Positions 20,649-29,851 of a DNA stretch of 64,000 nucleotides are shown here, piece after piece. The stretch is from assembly GCA_028819235.1 (NCBI GenBank), contig JAPPMC010000154.1, positions 1 to 64,000 on the forward strand, given 5' to 3'. The stretch is from Bryobacterales bacterium. Lineage in GTDB: Bacteria > Acidobacteriota > Terriglobia > Bryobacterales > UBA6623. Within the stretch, counting starts at the first letter, position 1; each line of letters opens with the position of its first letter. The position numbers and the translations under genes were made by a program. The notes below the pieces were generated by a model that did not search any database, had not been told where the DNA came from, and saw nothing but the letters and a program-made list of their open reading frames with translations.

Positions 20649-23600
20649 TCAGCGCACAGGCACGGCTCCCGGCTCGGTGGGGATTCCGCCGATCGAGACT
20701 ACCACCTCGGCGATCCCCGCCCGCACTCCTGACGGCACGATCGCCTCAACGAAGGTAAGCCCCGTCACACCGGGAAAGCTGCCGTCAAGGGTGACGGTTG
20801 CGGTCAGCCCGTCGATGCTGACTGCCACATCGTTAGCCAGCTCGACACTTTCTTGGAACGCATCTCCGCTCGCCAGCGGCTCGGCGAACGGGCCTGTGCC
20901 GGTCAGCTGCATGAGGATGGTGTCCCCTGCCGAGGCCGGCTGGCCCCTCGTCACGGGTCTGCCGTCGGCATGCCATGCGGAAGTCCAGCCGGAGCCGTCC
21001 GGCACCGAGTACAGCTCCGGAGAAATGTCCGCCAGCTCTAGCACGACAGGCTCGGACCACGACTGGTCCCCGTAACGGTCGGTGAAGCGGACCTTGACAT
21101 AGGCGAAATTCAGCCCGGCCAGCTCCCACGGGATCTGCACGCCCACCTCCTCTGGCCCCACGTAGAAGACCCGGCCCGGTTCGCTGATTCCGGCCTCGGG
21201 AAAGTCGAAGCTGACGCTGACCGCCTTCAGGGTCACCGGCAGAGGGGCCGCGGGGGCCTCGCCCCAGAACTCGCTGAACGCTCCGCCGAGGATAGTCGCG
21301 AGCGAGCCCGGCGCCAAGGGCCGCGCGTCGAGCAGGGTTGCGCTGTTGTATATGCCGTCAATGCGCGGGCGCTCGCGTTCCGAGTAGAAGGTGAACGGCA
21401 GCTCGACGCCTCCGGCCACGACCACTGCTTCGTGCGGGCCGCGAGAGGGCCCGAACTCCACGACGGCCTCCACGACGCCATGCCGGTCGGTCCGGTTGTA
21501 GGCACTCAGGACAGTGACCTCACCGGAGGGCAGACGCACCTCCACCGGCGCGTCGGCCACGCCAACGCCAAAGCGGTCCACGAAGCGGGCGGACACGCGG
21601 CGACGCGAGACCTCCCCTTGGAACCCACGCGTGCTGCCTGGCCCCGTCGCGAATGCTGAGTGGGGCACGTTGTCCCCGACCAAGTACAGGTAGGGGACCC
21701 GCAGTTCGCCGACTTCACCGACAGCCCGCACAGCCACATGGCCCTCATACGAGCCGGGAAGCGGGCGGAGGCCCTCCAATGAGACGCGGATGGCCCGGTA
21801 CTCGTCCGGCTCAAGCCCAAGCACGATCCGGCTGCGGCCGTCGAGGTTCACCGCAGCCCGCGGGTCGTTGTCCCGCGGGACGACCTCAAGCTCGTAGCTG
21901 CGGGCCACGGAAGCGCGGTTTGTCACGTAGATCTCCTGCCAGACGGGCAAGGTGCGATCCGTGAGCATCCCGAAGCCCACCGTGGCTGGCTCCACGGTCG
22001 CGATCGGTTCCAAGGCGGCCGCCACGTCGAGCAGGCCCGCGCCGACGGCTGCCGCGCGCGCCCGCTCGCCATCCTCCACGATCTCCACGCTGGCGGTGTT
22101 GATGAGCGCCGACGCCACCTCCCGTGAGGTTAGGGCCGGGTGCCGCTGCCAGATGAGGGCGGCTGCGCCTGCCGCGGCTGGTGCGGCCGCGCTTGTGCCC
22201 GTGACGCGCCGGAACTCGCTGGGGTTGAAACCCCCGATCCGCTCGTACTGGAAGGCGCCGGCCGTGTATACGTCGAGCCCCGGAGCTGCAATGTCGGGCT
22301 TGAGGTTCAGTCCCGGGCTAGGGCCTCTGGAACTGAAGGCCGCCGGAGAGCGCCAAGGCCGGGCCGAGCGCAGGGGCGTCGGATCCAGCGTCAGGAGAAC
22401 CTCCCCCTCCGCGCCGGCCTCCTGCACCAGTGCCTCGATCGTCGCGCCACTCTCCGCGCTGACGAAGTAGGCCGGAATGTCCGTGTCGCGCAGGGCAGAC
22501 ATCTCAACCAGGTCCTGCAGCGGCTGATCGTCGTACACGACCAGGCCTACCGCGCCGGCGGCAGCCGCGTTCTCAGCCTTGTCCGCGAACCAGCACTCGC
22601 CCCGACGGGCGACAAGAATGGCGCCGTCAAGCTCGGCACCCTCGAGTGGCGCACAAGCCTGCGCGTCGCCCAGCGAAGCAGCGAGCCTGACCGGAGCCCG
22701 CAGGCCAGCGTCCAGCCCGGGCCCGGATCCGGACAGGGCCGGGAGAGTGCTGCTGGCGATGCGCACCGACTCGTGCAGCCGCACGGGGTTGGCGGTCGCC
22801 GCGACGGCGATGACATCGGGCGCGACGGCCGGCGACGACACCGTCGCCATAGCCGGCTGCAGCCCCCCTGCGATCCGGCCGTCGTTGCCGGCCGCCGCGA
22901 CAACGACCCGGCCGAAGTCCACGACGGCGCTCTGCGCGGCCGCAGCCAATGGGTCGCAGAGGACGTCTGGCGGCTGTCCGCAGCCGCGCCCGGAGGCGTT
23001 CCAGGGAAAGTCGGCGACGTGCCCCAAGCTCAGGTTGAGGATGTCCATCCCGTCAACGACCGCGTCGTCGATGGCCGCGATGACCGCCTGCGAACTGGCC
23101 GCCGGAACCAATCCCGGAGTGCCCGATACCTTGTAGATCCCCAGATAGGCCTTGGGGGCGACGCCGCTGACCGGGCCTGCGGGAGACTCCACCTGGCCTC
23201 CCGCGGCGATCATCGCCACGGCCGTGCCGTGGCCGCTGAAGTCCCATGCCGAGGAGTCGTCCGGGGCGGACGTTGCCGGATCCCGGGTGTTCTGCAGGTG
23301 CTGGTAGGTCCGGATCGCTACCACCTTCGAATTCGCCAGCGCAATGTCCGCTGGGCGACCTTTGGGAAACCCCGCGAGCGGCGCCAAGGAATCGTCGGAG
23401 AAGGCCGGATGCAGAAAGTCTAGGCCCGAGTCGATGACGGCGATGCTGACGCCCTCGCCGGTGGCCCCGATCTCCGTGGCTTGGGAACGGGCCTCCATCA
23501 GGCGCACAGCCTCCTCTACGCCGATCAGGCCCAGCGCCAGTTCCCGGCTCGCGACTACACGGCTGACCCCGGGGATTCCCAGGAAGGACTCGACCTGCTT

Positions 23601-23945
23601 CTCGTCCGCCCACACGAACACGGCGTTGAGAACGTTCCGGACCGATCCGAGCACGACGGCGCCCTGCGCGCGGAGGGCCTCGATCACGGGCTGCTGCGTC
23701 CCGTCGACGGCCTTCTCCATGACCGCGAAGCTCGTCTTCGCGACGCGGGCCGGCCCGCGGCCCGCCGACTTCCTCGAGCGCTGCCTGCTGAGGCGCTGAC
23801 CAGTCGCGGGCGCGTCGAGCAAGACGGTGAATTGGCGCGCTCCATCGTCGGACGGCACACGCAGCGGCGCCTGGCCCAACAGCGGCACGGCGAGAGCGGC
23901 GAGGAGCCACAGGTGCCGCAGGAGATGAGCCAAAGTGCTTGCCAT
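20649..23945 (-). CDS. S8 family subtilisin-like serine peptidase with PA insert and TIGR03437-like C-terminus
   Basis: Catalytic motifs VIDSGLDFLHP, SGHGTAVAMI, GTSAAAPAAAGAAALI; PA-like insert ECWFADKAENAAAAGAVGLVVYDD; C-terminal GSLATILGG...VQIPWEL. Confidence 0.93.
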   Translation of the reverse strand: MASTLAHLLRHLWLLAALAVPLLGQAPLRVPSDDGARQFTVLLDAPATGQRLSRQRSRKSAGRGPARVAKTSFAVMEKAVDGTQQPVIEALRAQGAVVLGSVRNVLNAVFVWADEKQVESFLGIPGVSRVVASRELALGLIGVEEAVRLMEARSQATEIGATGEGVSIAVIDSGLDFLHPAFSDDSLAPLAGFPKGRPADIALANSKVVAIRTYQHLQNTRDPATSAPDDSSAWDFSGHGTAVAMIAAGGQVESPAGPVSGVAPKAYLGIYKVSGTPGLVPAASSQAVIAAIDDAVVDGMDILNLSLGHVADFPWNASGRGCGQPPDVLCDPLAAAAQSAVVDFGRVVVAAAGNDGRIAGGLQPAMATVSSPAVAPDVIAVAATANPVRLHESVRIASSTLPALSGSGPGLDAGLRAPVRLAASLGDAQACAPLEGAELDGAILVARRGECWFADKAENAAAAGAVGLVVYDDQPLQDLVEMSALRDTDIPAYFVSAESGATIEALVQEAGAEGEVLLTLDPTPLRSARPWRSPAAFSSRGPSPGLNLKPDIAAPGLDVYTAGAFQYERIGGFNPSEFRRVTGTSAAAPAAAGAAALIWQRHPALTSREVASALINTASVEIVEDGERARAAAVGAGLLDVAAALEPIATVEPATVGFGMLTDRTLPVWQEIYVTNRASVARSYELEVVPRDNDPRAAVNLDGRSRIVLGLEPDEYRAIRVSLEGLRPLPGSYEGHVAVRAVGEVGELRVPYLYLVGDNVPHSAFATGPGSTRGFQGEVSRRRVSARFVDRFGVGVADAPVEVRLPSGEVTVLSAYNRTDRHGVVEAVVEFGPSRGPHEAVVVAGGVELPFTFYSERERPRIDGIYNSATLLDARPLAPGSLATILGGAFSEFWGEAPAAPLPVTLKAVSVSFDFPEAGISEPGRVFYVGPEEVGVQIPWELAGLNFAYVKVRFTDRYGDQSWSEPVVLELADISPELYSVPDGSGWTSAWHADGRPVTRGQPASAGDTILMQLTGTGPFAEPLASGDAFQESVELANDVAVSIDGLTATVTLDGSFPGVTGLTFVEAIVPSGVRAGIAEVVVSIGGIPTEPGAVPVR

Positions 23946-24031
23946 GCGTCCCCTCAATCCGACGCGCCCCTGCGGGGTACGGTTGCACGCCGGGTCTGCG
24001 GCCGAGACGGGCATCCCTACAATGAGTCCCA

Positions 24032-25492
24032 GTGCGTGGCACTCGCGCCGTCGCGTTCTTCACTGCGCTGCTCCCGCTCGCGGCGAGCGCGCGCGCACAG
24101 GCCGACTACCGCGTCTACGAAGACCATCCGAGGATCTTCCTGGAGCCCGAGCGCCTAGTCAGGCTGCGCCGGGACGTCGACCGCCAGTCGCTGCGCTGGC
24201 GGGCGCTGCACGACGTGATCGGGACCGGAGCGGACTTTGAAGAGCAGCCGCTCGTCGACGCACTGCTGTACCAAACCGAGGGAGATGCGCACGCTGGGCG
24301 CCGTGCCGTCCAGTGGTGCTTGGCCAGCGCGCCGGACGGCGTGGGCAGCTCTGCGGAACTGCGTATGCTGGCGCTGGCGTATGACTGGTGCCACGACCTC
24401 TTCGATCCGGCCGACAAGGCTGCGGTGGGCGGCGCGATGGCCTCGGCGATCGAGGAAGTCGTGCCCCGGGCGAACGTCGGGCCGGGCCTGGTCCGCGCGG
24501 CAATCCTCGGATCGATCGCGCTGGCGGGAGATTGGGACGGTTCTGAGGCCGCGCTCGGGGCGCTTCTCGAGACACACTGGGAAGCGGACGTTCGGCCGGG
24601 CCTGGAAGACGGCCGGATGGCAGACGACGCCGGCGCCATGGTCGCCGCCCTCGAGGCTGGCTTGGCGGTGCGGCACAACCTGGACCGCGACCTTCTCAAG
24701 CCCGGGTTTGCCGCGCTGCGAGCGCTAGCGCGATGCCGACTGCTGAGCTACTACCCAGCGGACATCGAGACCGCCGAAGGGCGGATGCGGCGCCATTCCC
24801 GCTTCGGGCCGGACGAGGCCGCGGCGCGGCTGCAGGCCCCTCTGGACCGGATCGTGGAGATGCTGATCGTGGCGTACGAGGCAAACCTGCGCGAGTTCCA
24901 GTTTGTGCAGGGCTGGATCCGGGATGAGGCCTACCTGCCGCGCTCAACTCTGCTGGCACCCTACGAGTTCCTTTGGGTGAACCCTTACCTTCCCGGACTG
25001 ACGGCGGAGTCGTCGCCCCTCATCGCTCACGACTCCGTCCGGGGCCGCCTCTTCGGCCGCGCGACATGGCAGTGGCCGACAACTTGGATCGGATACTCTG
25101 ACGGGCGCCTGGAGATCTTGGCCGGCGGCGAGCTGTCGGCAACAGAGAGCATGGGTGGGCTGTCGCCCGTCTTCTTCGAGGAGGCGGTAGTGGTTCCCAT
25201 CCGGCCACCCGGGAGGGTCGTCCTGTCTTGGGAGCCGAGCCGCGATGAGGCCCCCGAGAGCGTGACCGTATACCTGATCGGGCTGGTGGAGGGGGAGACC
25301 TACGGATTGAGGATCGCCGGGCGCGAACCGCGCCTGATCCGGGCGGGTCCGGGCGGGATTGCGATCGTCCGCAGCGATCCGGGTGTGCCAAGGCGCGACC
25401 GAATTGACTTCAGGCGCAGGGTCCGCTTGGATCTCCAGCCCACCCTGAAGCCCACCAGGCCGGGCCGGCCGCCGCCCTCACTTACGCGCTGA
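24032..25492 (+). CDS. Heparinase II/III-like (alginate-lyase-fold) secreted protein, function uncertain
   Basis: Signal peptide from GTG start; DHPRIFLEPERLVRLRRD and LALAYDWCHDLFDPADKAAVGGAM resemble the N-terminal toroid of heparinase-type proteins. Confidence 0.6.
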   Translation: MRGTRAVAFFTALLPLAASARAQADYRVYEDHPRIFLEPERLVRLRRDVDRQSLRWRALHDVIGTGADFEEQPLVDALLYQTEGDAHAGRRAVQWCLASAPDGVGSSAELRMLALAYDWCHDLFDPADKAAVGGAMASAIEEVVPRANVGPGLVRAAILGSIALAGDWDGSEAALGALLETHWEADVRPGLEDGRMADDAGAMVAALEAGLAVRHNLDRDLLKPGFAALRALARCRLLSYYPADIETAEGRMRRHSRFGPDEAAARLQAPLDRIVEMLIVAYEANLREFQFVQGWIRDEAYLPRSTLLAPYEFLWVNPYLPGLTAESSPLIAHDSVRGRLFGRATWQWPTTWIGYSDGRLEILAGGELSATESMGGLSPVFFEEAVVVPIRPPGRVVLSWEPSRDEAPESVTVYLIGLVEGETYGLRIAGREPRLIRAGPGGIAIVRSDPGVPRRDRIDFRRRVRLDLQPTLKPTRPGRPPPSLTR

Positions 25493-26191
25493 CGCCTTGT
25501 GGGGCGCCGGCAGCGACGCCAGATCCGCGGACGGGCAGAGGCGTGCGAGTCCGCACTTGTCGCACAGCGGCCTGCGGGCCTTGCAGACCTGGCGGCCATG
25601 GTGAATCACCTGGTGCGAAAAGAGCACCCAACGCTTGCGGGGCAGAAGGTCCATCAGGCGGCGCTCTGTCTTCTTGGGATCCTTCTCGGCGGTCAGGCCA
25701 AGCCGGGTCGAGATGCGCTGGACGTGGGTGTCGACGACAACGCCCGTGGCCTTGCCGAACCACGTGCCGGTCACCACATTCGCGGTCTTGCGCGCGACGC
25801 CCTGCAGCTTGACCAAATCGTCGATGCCAGACGGCACTTGGCCACCGTGCTCGGAAACGATCCGCTGGGCGGAGCTCTTTATCGCCTTGGCCTTGTTGCG
25901 GAAGAATCCCGTCGTCCGGACCAGGTCCTCGATGGCCTCGACCGGGGCGTCGGCCATCCGCTGCGGCGTGGGGAAAGCCGCGAAGAGCGCGGGGGTGACC
26001 TTGTTCACCCGCACGTCCGTGCATTGCGCCGAGAGAATCGTGGCCACGAGCAGCTCCCAGGCAGTGCGGTGGTGGAGAGCACATTCGGCGTCCGGGTAGT
26101 CGCGGTCGAGGATTCGCAGGATCTTGCCTGTCCGGCGCTTGCGGGCCAAGGCGCTCTCGCCGCCGACGGAGGAACGGGGCATCGGGGCCAT
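25478..26191 (-). CDS. nth: Endonuclease III
   Basis: HhH-GPD region (LQGVARKTANVVTGTWFGKATGVVVDTHVQR) and C-X6-C-X2-C-X5-C [4Fe-4S] motif CKARRPLCDKCGLARLC. Confidence 0.95.
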   Translation of the reverse strand: MAPMPRSSVGGESALARKRRTGKILRILDRDYPDAECALHHRTAWELLVATILSAQCTDVRVNKVTPALFAAFPTPQRMADAPVEAIEDLVRTTGFFRNKAKAIKSSAQRIVSEHGGQVPSGIDDLVKLQGVARKTANVVTGTWFGKATGVVVDTHVQRISTRLGLTAEKDPKKTERRLMDLLPRKRWVLFSHQVIHHGRQVCKARRPLCDKCGLARLCPSADLASLPAPHKASARK

Positions 26192-26217
26192 GGTAGCCGA
26201 CGCCTGCGAAGTGGCCC

Positions 26218-27789
26218 CTAAACGCGCACCAATGTCTGGGCAAGTTCGGCCTCAAATTCCGCCAGGGCCATAGCCATCCCCGCCTCGTTCCACCCGAGCT
26301 GCTCCGCGGCGACCTCCGCGGCCGCCCATGCCCATCCCGGCTCGTACCCGGCTGCGAAGGCAGCACCTGTCCGGCGCAGCAGTATGTCGCCTAGGGTGAG
26401 CGCGCGCTCTTCCCGGACGGCCCGGACGACCTCGCCGCAGGCGACCTCGCAACCTGGGGCCAAAGGCTCGGCGAAGCCCGGCGATGATGAGAGGAACCTC
26501 TGCACTTGGGCCGCTCGAGGACCGTAGACTGCGGACAGCCGTGACGAAAACGCGCCGTTCCCCTGCGGGGCGCGCACGTCGTCTTGGGCGGGCGGGGCAA
26601 CAGGGGTTAGCGGCCGCCCCAGCATGGCCGCGACACGGGAGAGCGTCCTGCGGGCGAACGACTGCGCCGTGGTCAGCTTGCCGCCAGCCATGGTCACCAA
26701 GCCGCCGATTCCGTCCCTGCGCTGGTGGTCGACTATCGCGTCCCCCCTGGAGGCTTTGTTCAGGTCCGTACCTTCACTCTTCAGGACGGGACGGGATCCT
26801 GAGTAGGCGTACAGCACGCTGTCGCGCACGACCCCGGCCTCTGGCAGCAGCGCGGCGGTCTCGTCGAGCAGATACCGCACTTCTTCCTCGCCGGGCGTCG
26901 CGCGGTCGGGCCCGTCCACGCTTCGTACCTCAGTCGTCCCGATTAGGTGAAGGCCCCGCCAGGGGACGATGAAAAACGGACGCCGGTCTGACCGGGCCTC
27001 GCGGTAGACGGCGTGGGAGGGCGCAGCCTCAAGCCGGGGAACCACCACATGCGCACCGTTGATCAACGTGAGCAGCTTACGGATCGGCTGCCGACCGACA
27101 CGGGCCAGGACCTCGTCAGCCCAAGCCCCGGCCGCATTCACCACGAGCGCGGAACGCACTTCGCCTTCCCCTCCCGCGCCCTTGAACTGGAGCCCAATTA
27201 CCCGCGATCGGCGGGTCAGAAAGCCCTCGACGCAGGCGTGGTTCCGGATGTCGGCACCGGCGTCCTCCGCCTGCAGGGCCATCTCGAGGGCTAGGCGCTC
27301 GGGGTAAACGGCCTGGCAGTCATGGTATTCGAAGCACGCCCGCAGCCCTTTCCGATCCAGCCCGGGAACGAGCCGTCCGCACTCTTCCAGCGGGAGGCGG
27401 CGCGGGGGTGGCAACTGCCCGCCTGCCCCCAGCAGGCGGTAGAGCAGCAGTCCTGAGCCCACATACCACGGCGGTCGCGAATCGTCGCTGTAGACCGGCA
27501 GAAGGAAGGGCAATGGCTGGACCTGACCCGGAAACTCGCGAAGGAGCGAGGCCCGGTCGCGCAGCGAGGCCCGGACCAGGGAGAGGTCGAACCGCTCCAA
27601 GTAGCGAAGCCCTCCGTGGATTAGCCGGGTCGAGCGACTTGTGGTCCCGGCACCAAAATCGCGACGCTCGAGCAGGAGCGTCCGCAAGCCGGCCCGTGCC
27701 GCCTCCCGGGCAAGGGCGCAGCCATTGATGCCACCGCCGATGATGGCCAAGTCATAATGGCCGTCGGTGTTCAAGTCCCAATCTAGCAA
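26218..27789 (-). CDS. glpD: FAD-dependent glycerol-3-phosphate dehydrogenase
   Basis: DLAIIGGGINGCALAREAARAGLRTLLLERRDFGAGTTSRSTRLIHGGLRYLE; ORF open to 28143 but the protein probably begins near the TTG at 27789. Confidence 0.88.
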   Translation of the reverse strand: MLDWDLNTDGHYDLAIIGGGINGCALAREAARAGLRTLLLERRDFGAGTTSRSTRLIHGGLRYLERFDLSLVRASLRDRASLLREFPGQVQPLPFLLPVYSDDSRPPWYVGSGLLLYRLLGAGGQLPPPRRLPLEECGRLVPGLDRKGLRACFEYHDCQAVYPERLALEMALQAEDAGADIRNHACVEGFLTRRSRVIGLQFKGAGGEGEVRSALVVNAAGAWADEVLARVGRQPIRKLLTLINGAHVVVPRLEAAPSHAVYREARSDRRPFFIVPWRGLHLIGTTEVRSVDGPDRATPGEEEVRYLLDETAALLPEAGVVRDSVLYAYSGSRPVLKSEGTDLNKASRGDAIVDHQRRDGIGGLVTMAGGKLTTAQSFARRTLSRVAAMLGRPLTPVAPPAQDDVRAPQGNGAFSSRLSAVYGPRAAQVQRFLSSSPGFAEPLAPGCEVACGEVVRAVREERALTLGDILLRRTGAAFAAGYEPGWAWAAAEVAAEQLGWNEAGMAMALAEFEAELAQTLVRV

Positions 27790-27847
27790 TCCGAGCGGTA
27801 CGCCCAACGGCGCACGACCGAGACCCTCCGGCGCGCCAGTTTGAGCA

Positions 27848-28768
27848 ATGGCGGACCTGCGCACGTCGATCTGCGGAGTCGATCTGCGGAGTCCGGTGAT
27901 CGCCGCAGGGGGGACGTTCGGGTACGGCCTCGAGTTTGGGGGAATCGCCGACCTCGGCTCGGTTGGCGCCATCGTCACAAAGGGGCTCTCGCGCGAGCCG
28001 ATGGCCGGAAATCCGGCACCCCGGGTCACGGAGACCGCATCGGGAATGCTCAACGCCATCGGCCTCCAAAACGTCGGCGTCCGAGCCTTTGTCAGCGAGA
28101 AGCTGCCCGCTCTGCGGAGCCTAGGCACCCCGGTCATCGCCAATGTGTTCGGGTTCCGAGTAGAGGACTATGCCGAGGTCCTGCGCGTCTTGGAGGCGGC
28201 CGAAGGCCTAGCGGCGTACGAGCTGAACGTCTCTTGTCCGAATACTAGCCATGGAGGCTTGGAATTCGGGGCCGACGCGAGACAGCTGTCGAGGGCAGTC
28301 GCAGCCGCACGCGCAGCTGTCGGTCGAAGGCCCCTGCTGGTGAAGCTCTCCCCAAATGTCACCGACATCCGGGAAATGGCTCGCGCGGCCGTGGAGTCCG
28401 GCGCCGACGGGTTGAGCCTGATCAACACGCTGCGGGGCTTGGCGGTGGATGCGCGCACGAGGAAGCCCGTACTCGGGGCGGGCTCAGGTGGGCTCTCCGG
28501 CCCCGCCATCAAGCCGGTGGCTCTGCACATGGTCCACCAAGTGGCGCAGGCCGTCGCGGTGCCGGTCATCGGCATGGGCGGGATCGCGACGGCCGAGGAT
28601 GTGGTCGAGTTCCTGCTGTGCGGGGCAACCTGCGTGCAGGTAGGGACGGCCAGCTTCTGGGACCCAGCGCGCGTGGCGAACCTTCCGGGGGAGCTTGGTG
28701 CCTACCTTGACGCACAGGGAACGGCGAGCGCGGCCGATCTGAGAGGCGCGCTCCTGAGTCCCTCCTGA
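27848..28768 (+). CDS. pyrD: Dihydroorotate dehydrogenase (class 1B-like catalytic subunit)
   Basis: AAGGTFGYGLEF, ELNVSCPNTSHGG, VKLSPNVTDI, GMGGIATAEDVVEFLLCGATCVQVGTASF. Confidence 0.94.
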   Translation: MADLRTSICGVDLRSPVIAAGGTFGYGLEFGGIADLGSVGAIVTKGLSREPMAGNPAPRVTETASGMLNAIGLQNVGVRAFVSEKLPALRSLGTPVIANVFGFRVEDYAEVLRVLEAAEGLAAYELNVSCPNTSHGGLEFGADARQLSRAVAAARAAVGRRPLLVKLSPNVTDIREMARAAVESGADGLSLINTLRGLAVDARTRKPVLGAGSGGLSGPAIKPVALHMVHQVAQAVAVPVIGMGGIATAEDVVEFLLCGATCVQVGTASFWDPARVANLPGELGAYLDAQGTASAADLRGALLSPS

Positions 28769-28795
28769 ACGGGCGCGGCCACGGCCGACGGGGCC

Positions 28796-29851
28796 CTACT
28801 GTGCCCGAGCGGGCGCGAAGGCAAACCTGCAGGCACCCCGGGCCAGCCCGTCGATCTCGGGCCACGAAAATCCCAGTTTGCGGAGCCCGGCCAGCTCTTC
28901 GGCCAGCGAGATCCCGAAAAAGGTCGGATCGTCCGTGTTGATCGACATCTGGACACCCGCTTCGAAGAGGTCCCGTGCAGGGTGCTCCTCCAGCGACCGG
29001 TACACGCCGGTGCGAACGTTGCTCGTCGGGCAGATTTCGAGCGGGATTCCCCGCTCGGCCAGATGCCGCACGAGTGATGGATCTTCGATCGCCCGGACGC
29101 CGTGGCCGATGCGCTCTACTTGCAGCGTCTGCACGGCCTGCCAGACGCTCTCGGGCCCGGAGGCTTCCCCGGCATGGACCGTCGTGCGCAGTCCTGCCTC
29201 CCGCGCGATCTCGTATGCGCGGCTGAAGTTCCGGTTGGGGAATAGATGCTCCGCTCCTCCCAGCGTCACGCCCACCAACGTCGGCGGACGCCGAAGGGCG
29301 ACTTGCTCGAGGTGCGCCTCAGCCTTTGCGGGCCCGTAGCCGCGGACCGGGTCGACGATCCAGCGGACCGTCGGGCCTCCCGGCGGATCCTGCGCCAAGA
29401 CTTCGAGGATCTCCGCCAGCTGCAGCCCTTGCTCGACGTACTCGGGAATCGAGACCGTCACTTCGGCATAGGTGATTCGCTGCTCGCCGAAGCCGGCCCG
29501 AACCCCTCCCACGAGCTCGCGGAAATCGTCAATGTTTCGCACGAAGTGGACCGTGAAGAGGTACGCCGCAAGGAACTGCTCGAAGTTCCGGTACCGGAAC
29601 AAACGGTCCAGCTCTGCCGCGGGATCGGCAGCCTCAAGAATGTCCCCGATGCCGGGATGCTTCGAGAAAAGTCTCAGATGACCCGGCGGCGCGGCTTGCA
29701 GCGCGGCCGCCGGAGGCCGACGCCGCAGCCTCGAGCGGAGGAACGACAACGGGATCGCGCCTCGGAGGTGCAGGTGCAGCTCGGTCTTGGGGAGCGCCTG
29801 CAGATCGGACAGCGAAGCAACGGGCCGAGCCGCGGCCGGGCGCTCAGCCAC
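28796..29851 (-). CDS. Adenosine deaminase family protein
   Basis: LPKTELHLHLRGAI, HAGEASGPESVWQAV, RIGHGVRAIEDPSLV, LEICPTSNVRTGVY, SINTDDPTFFG. Confidence 0.9.
   Translation of the reverse strand: MAERPAAARPVASLSDLQALPKTELHLHLRGAIPLSFLRSRLRRRPPAAALQAAPPGHLRLFSKHPGIGDILEAADPAAELDRLFRYRNFEQFLAAYLFTVHFVRNIDDFRELVGGVRAGFGEQRITYAEVTVSIPEYVEQGLQLAEILEVLAQDPPGGPTVRWIVDPVRGYGPAKAEAHLEQVALRRPPTLVGVTLGGAEHLFPNRNFSRAYEIAREAGLRTTVHAGEASGPESVWQAVQTLQVERIGHGVRAIEDPSLVRHLAERGIPLEICPTSNVRTGVYRSLEEHPARDLFEAGVQMSINTDDPTFFGISLAEELAGLRKLGFSWPEIDGLARGACRFAFAPARAQ

Noticed and set aside
27866-27892. 13-nt direct repeat GTCGATCTGCGGA x2
   Set aside because: It lies in the pyrD N-terminus and encodes the expected SICGVDLRSP segment in a normal frame, so probably chance.
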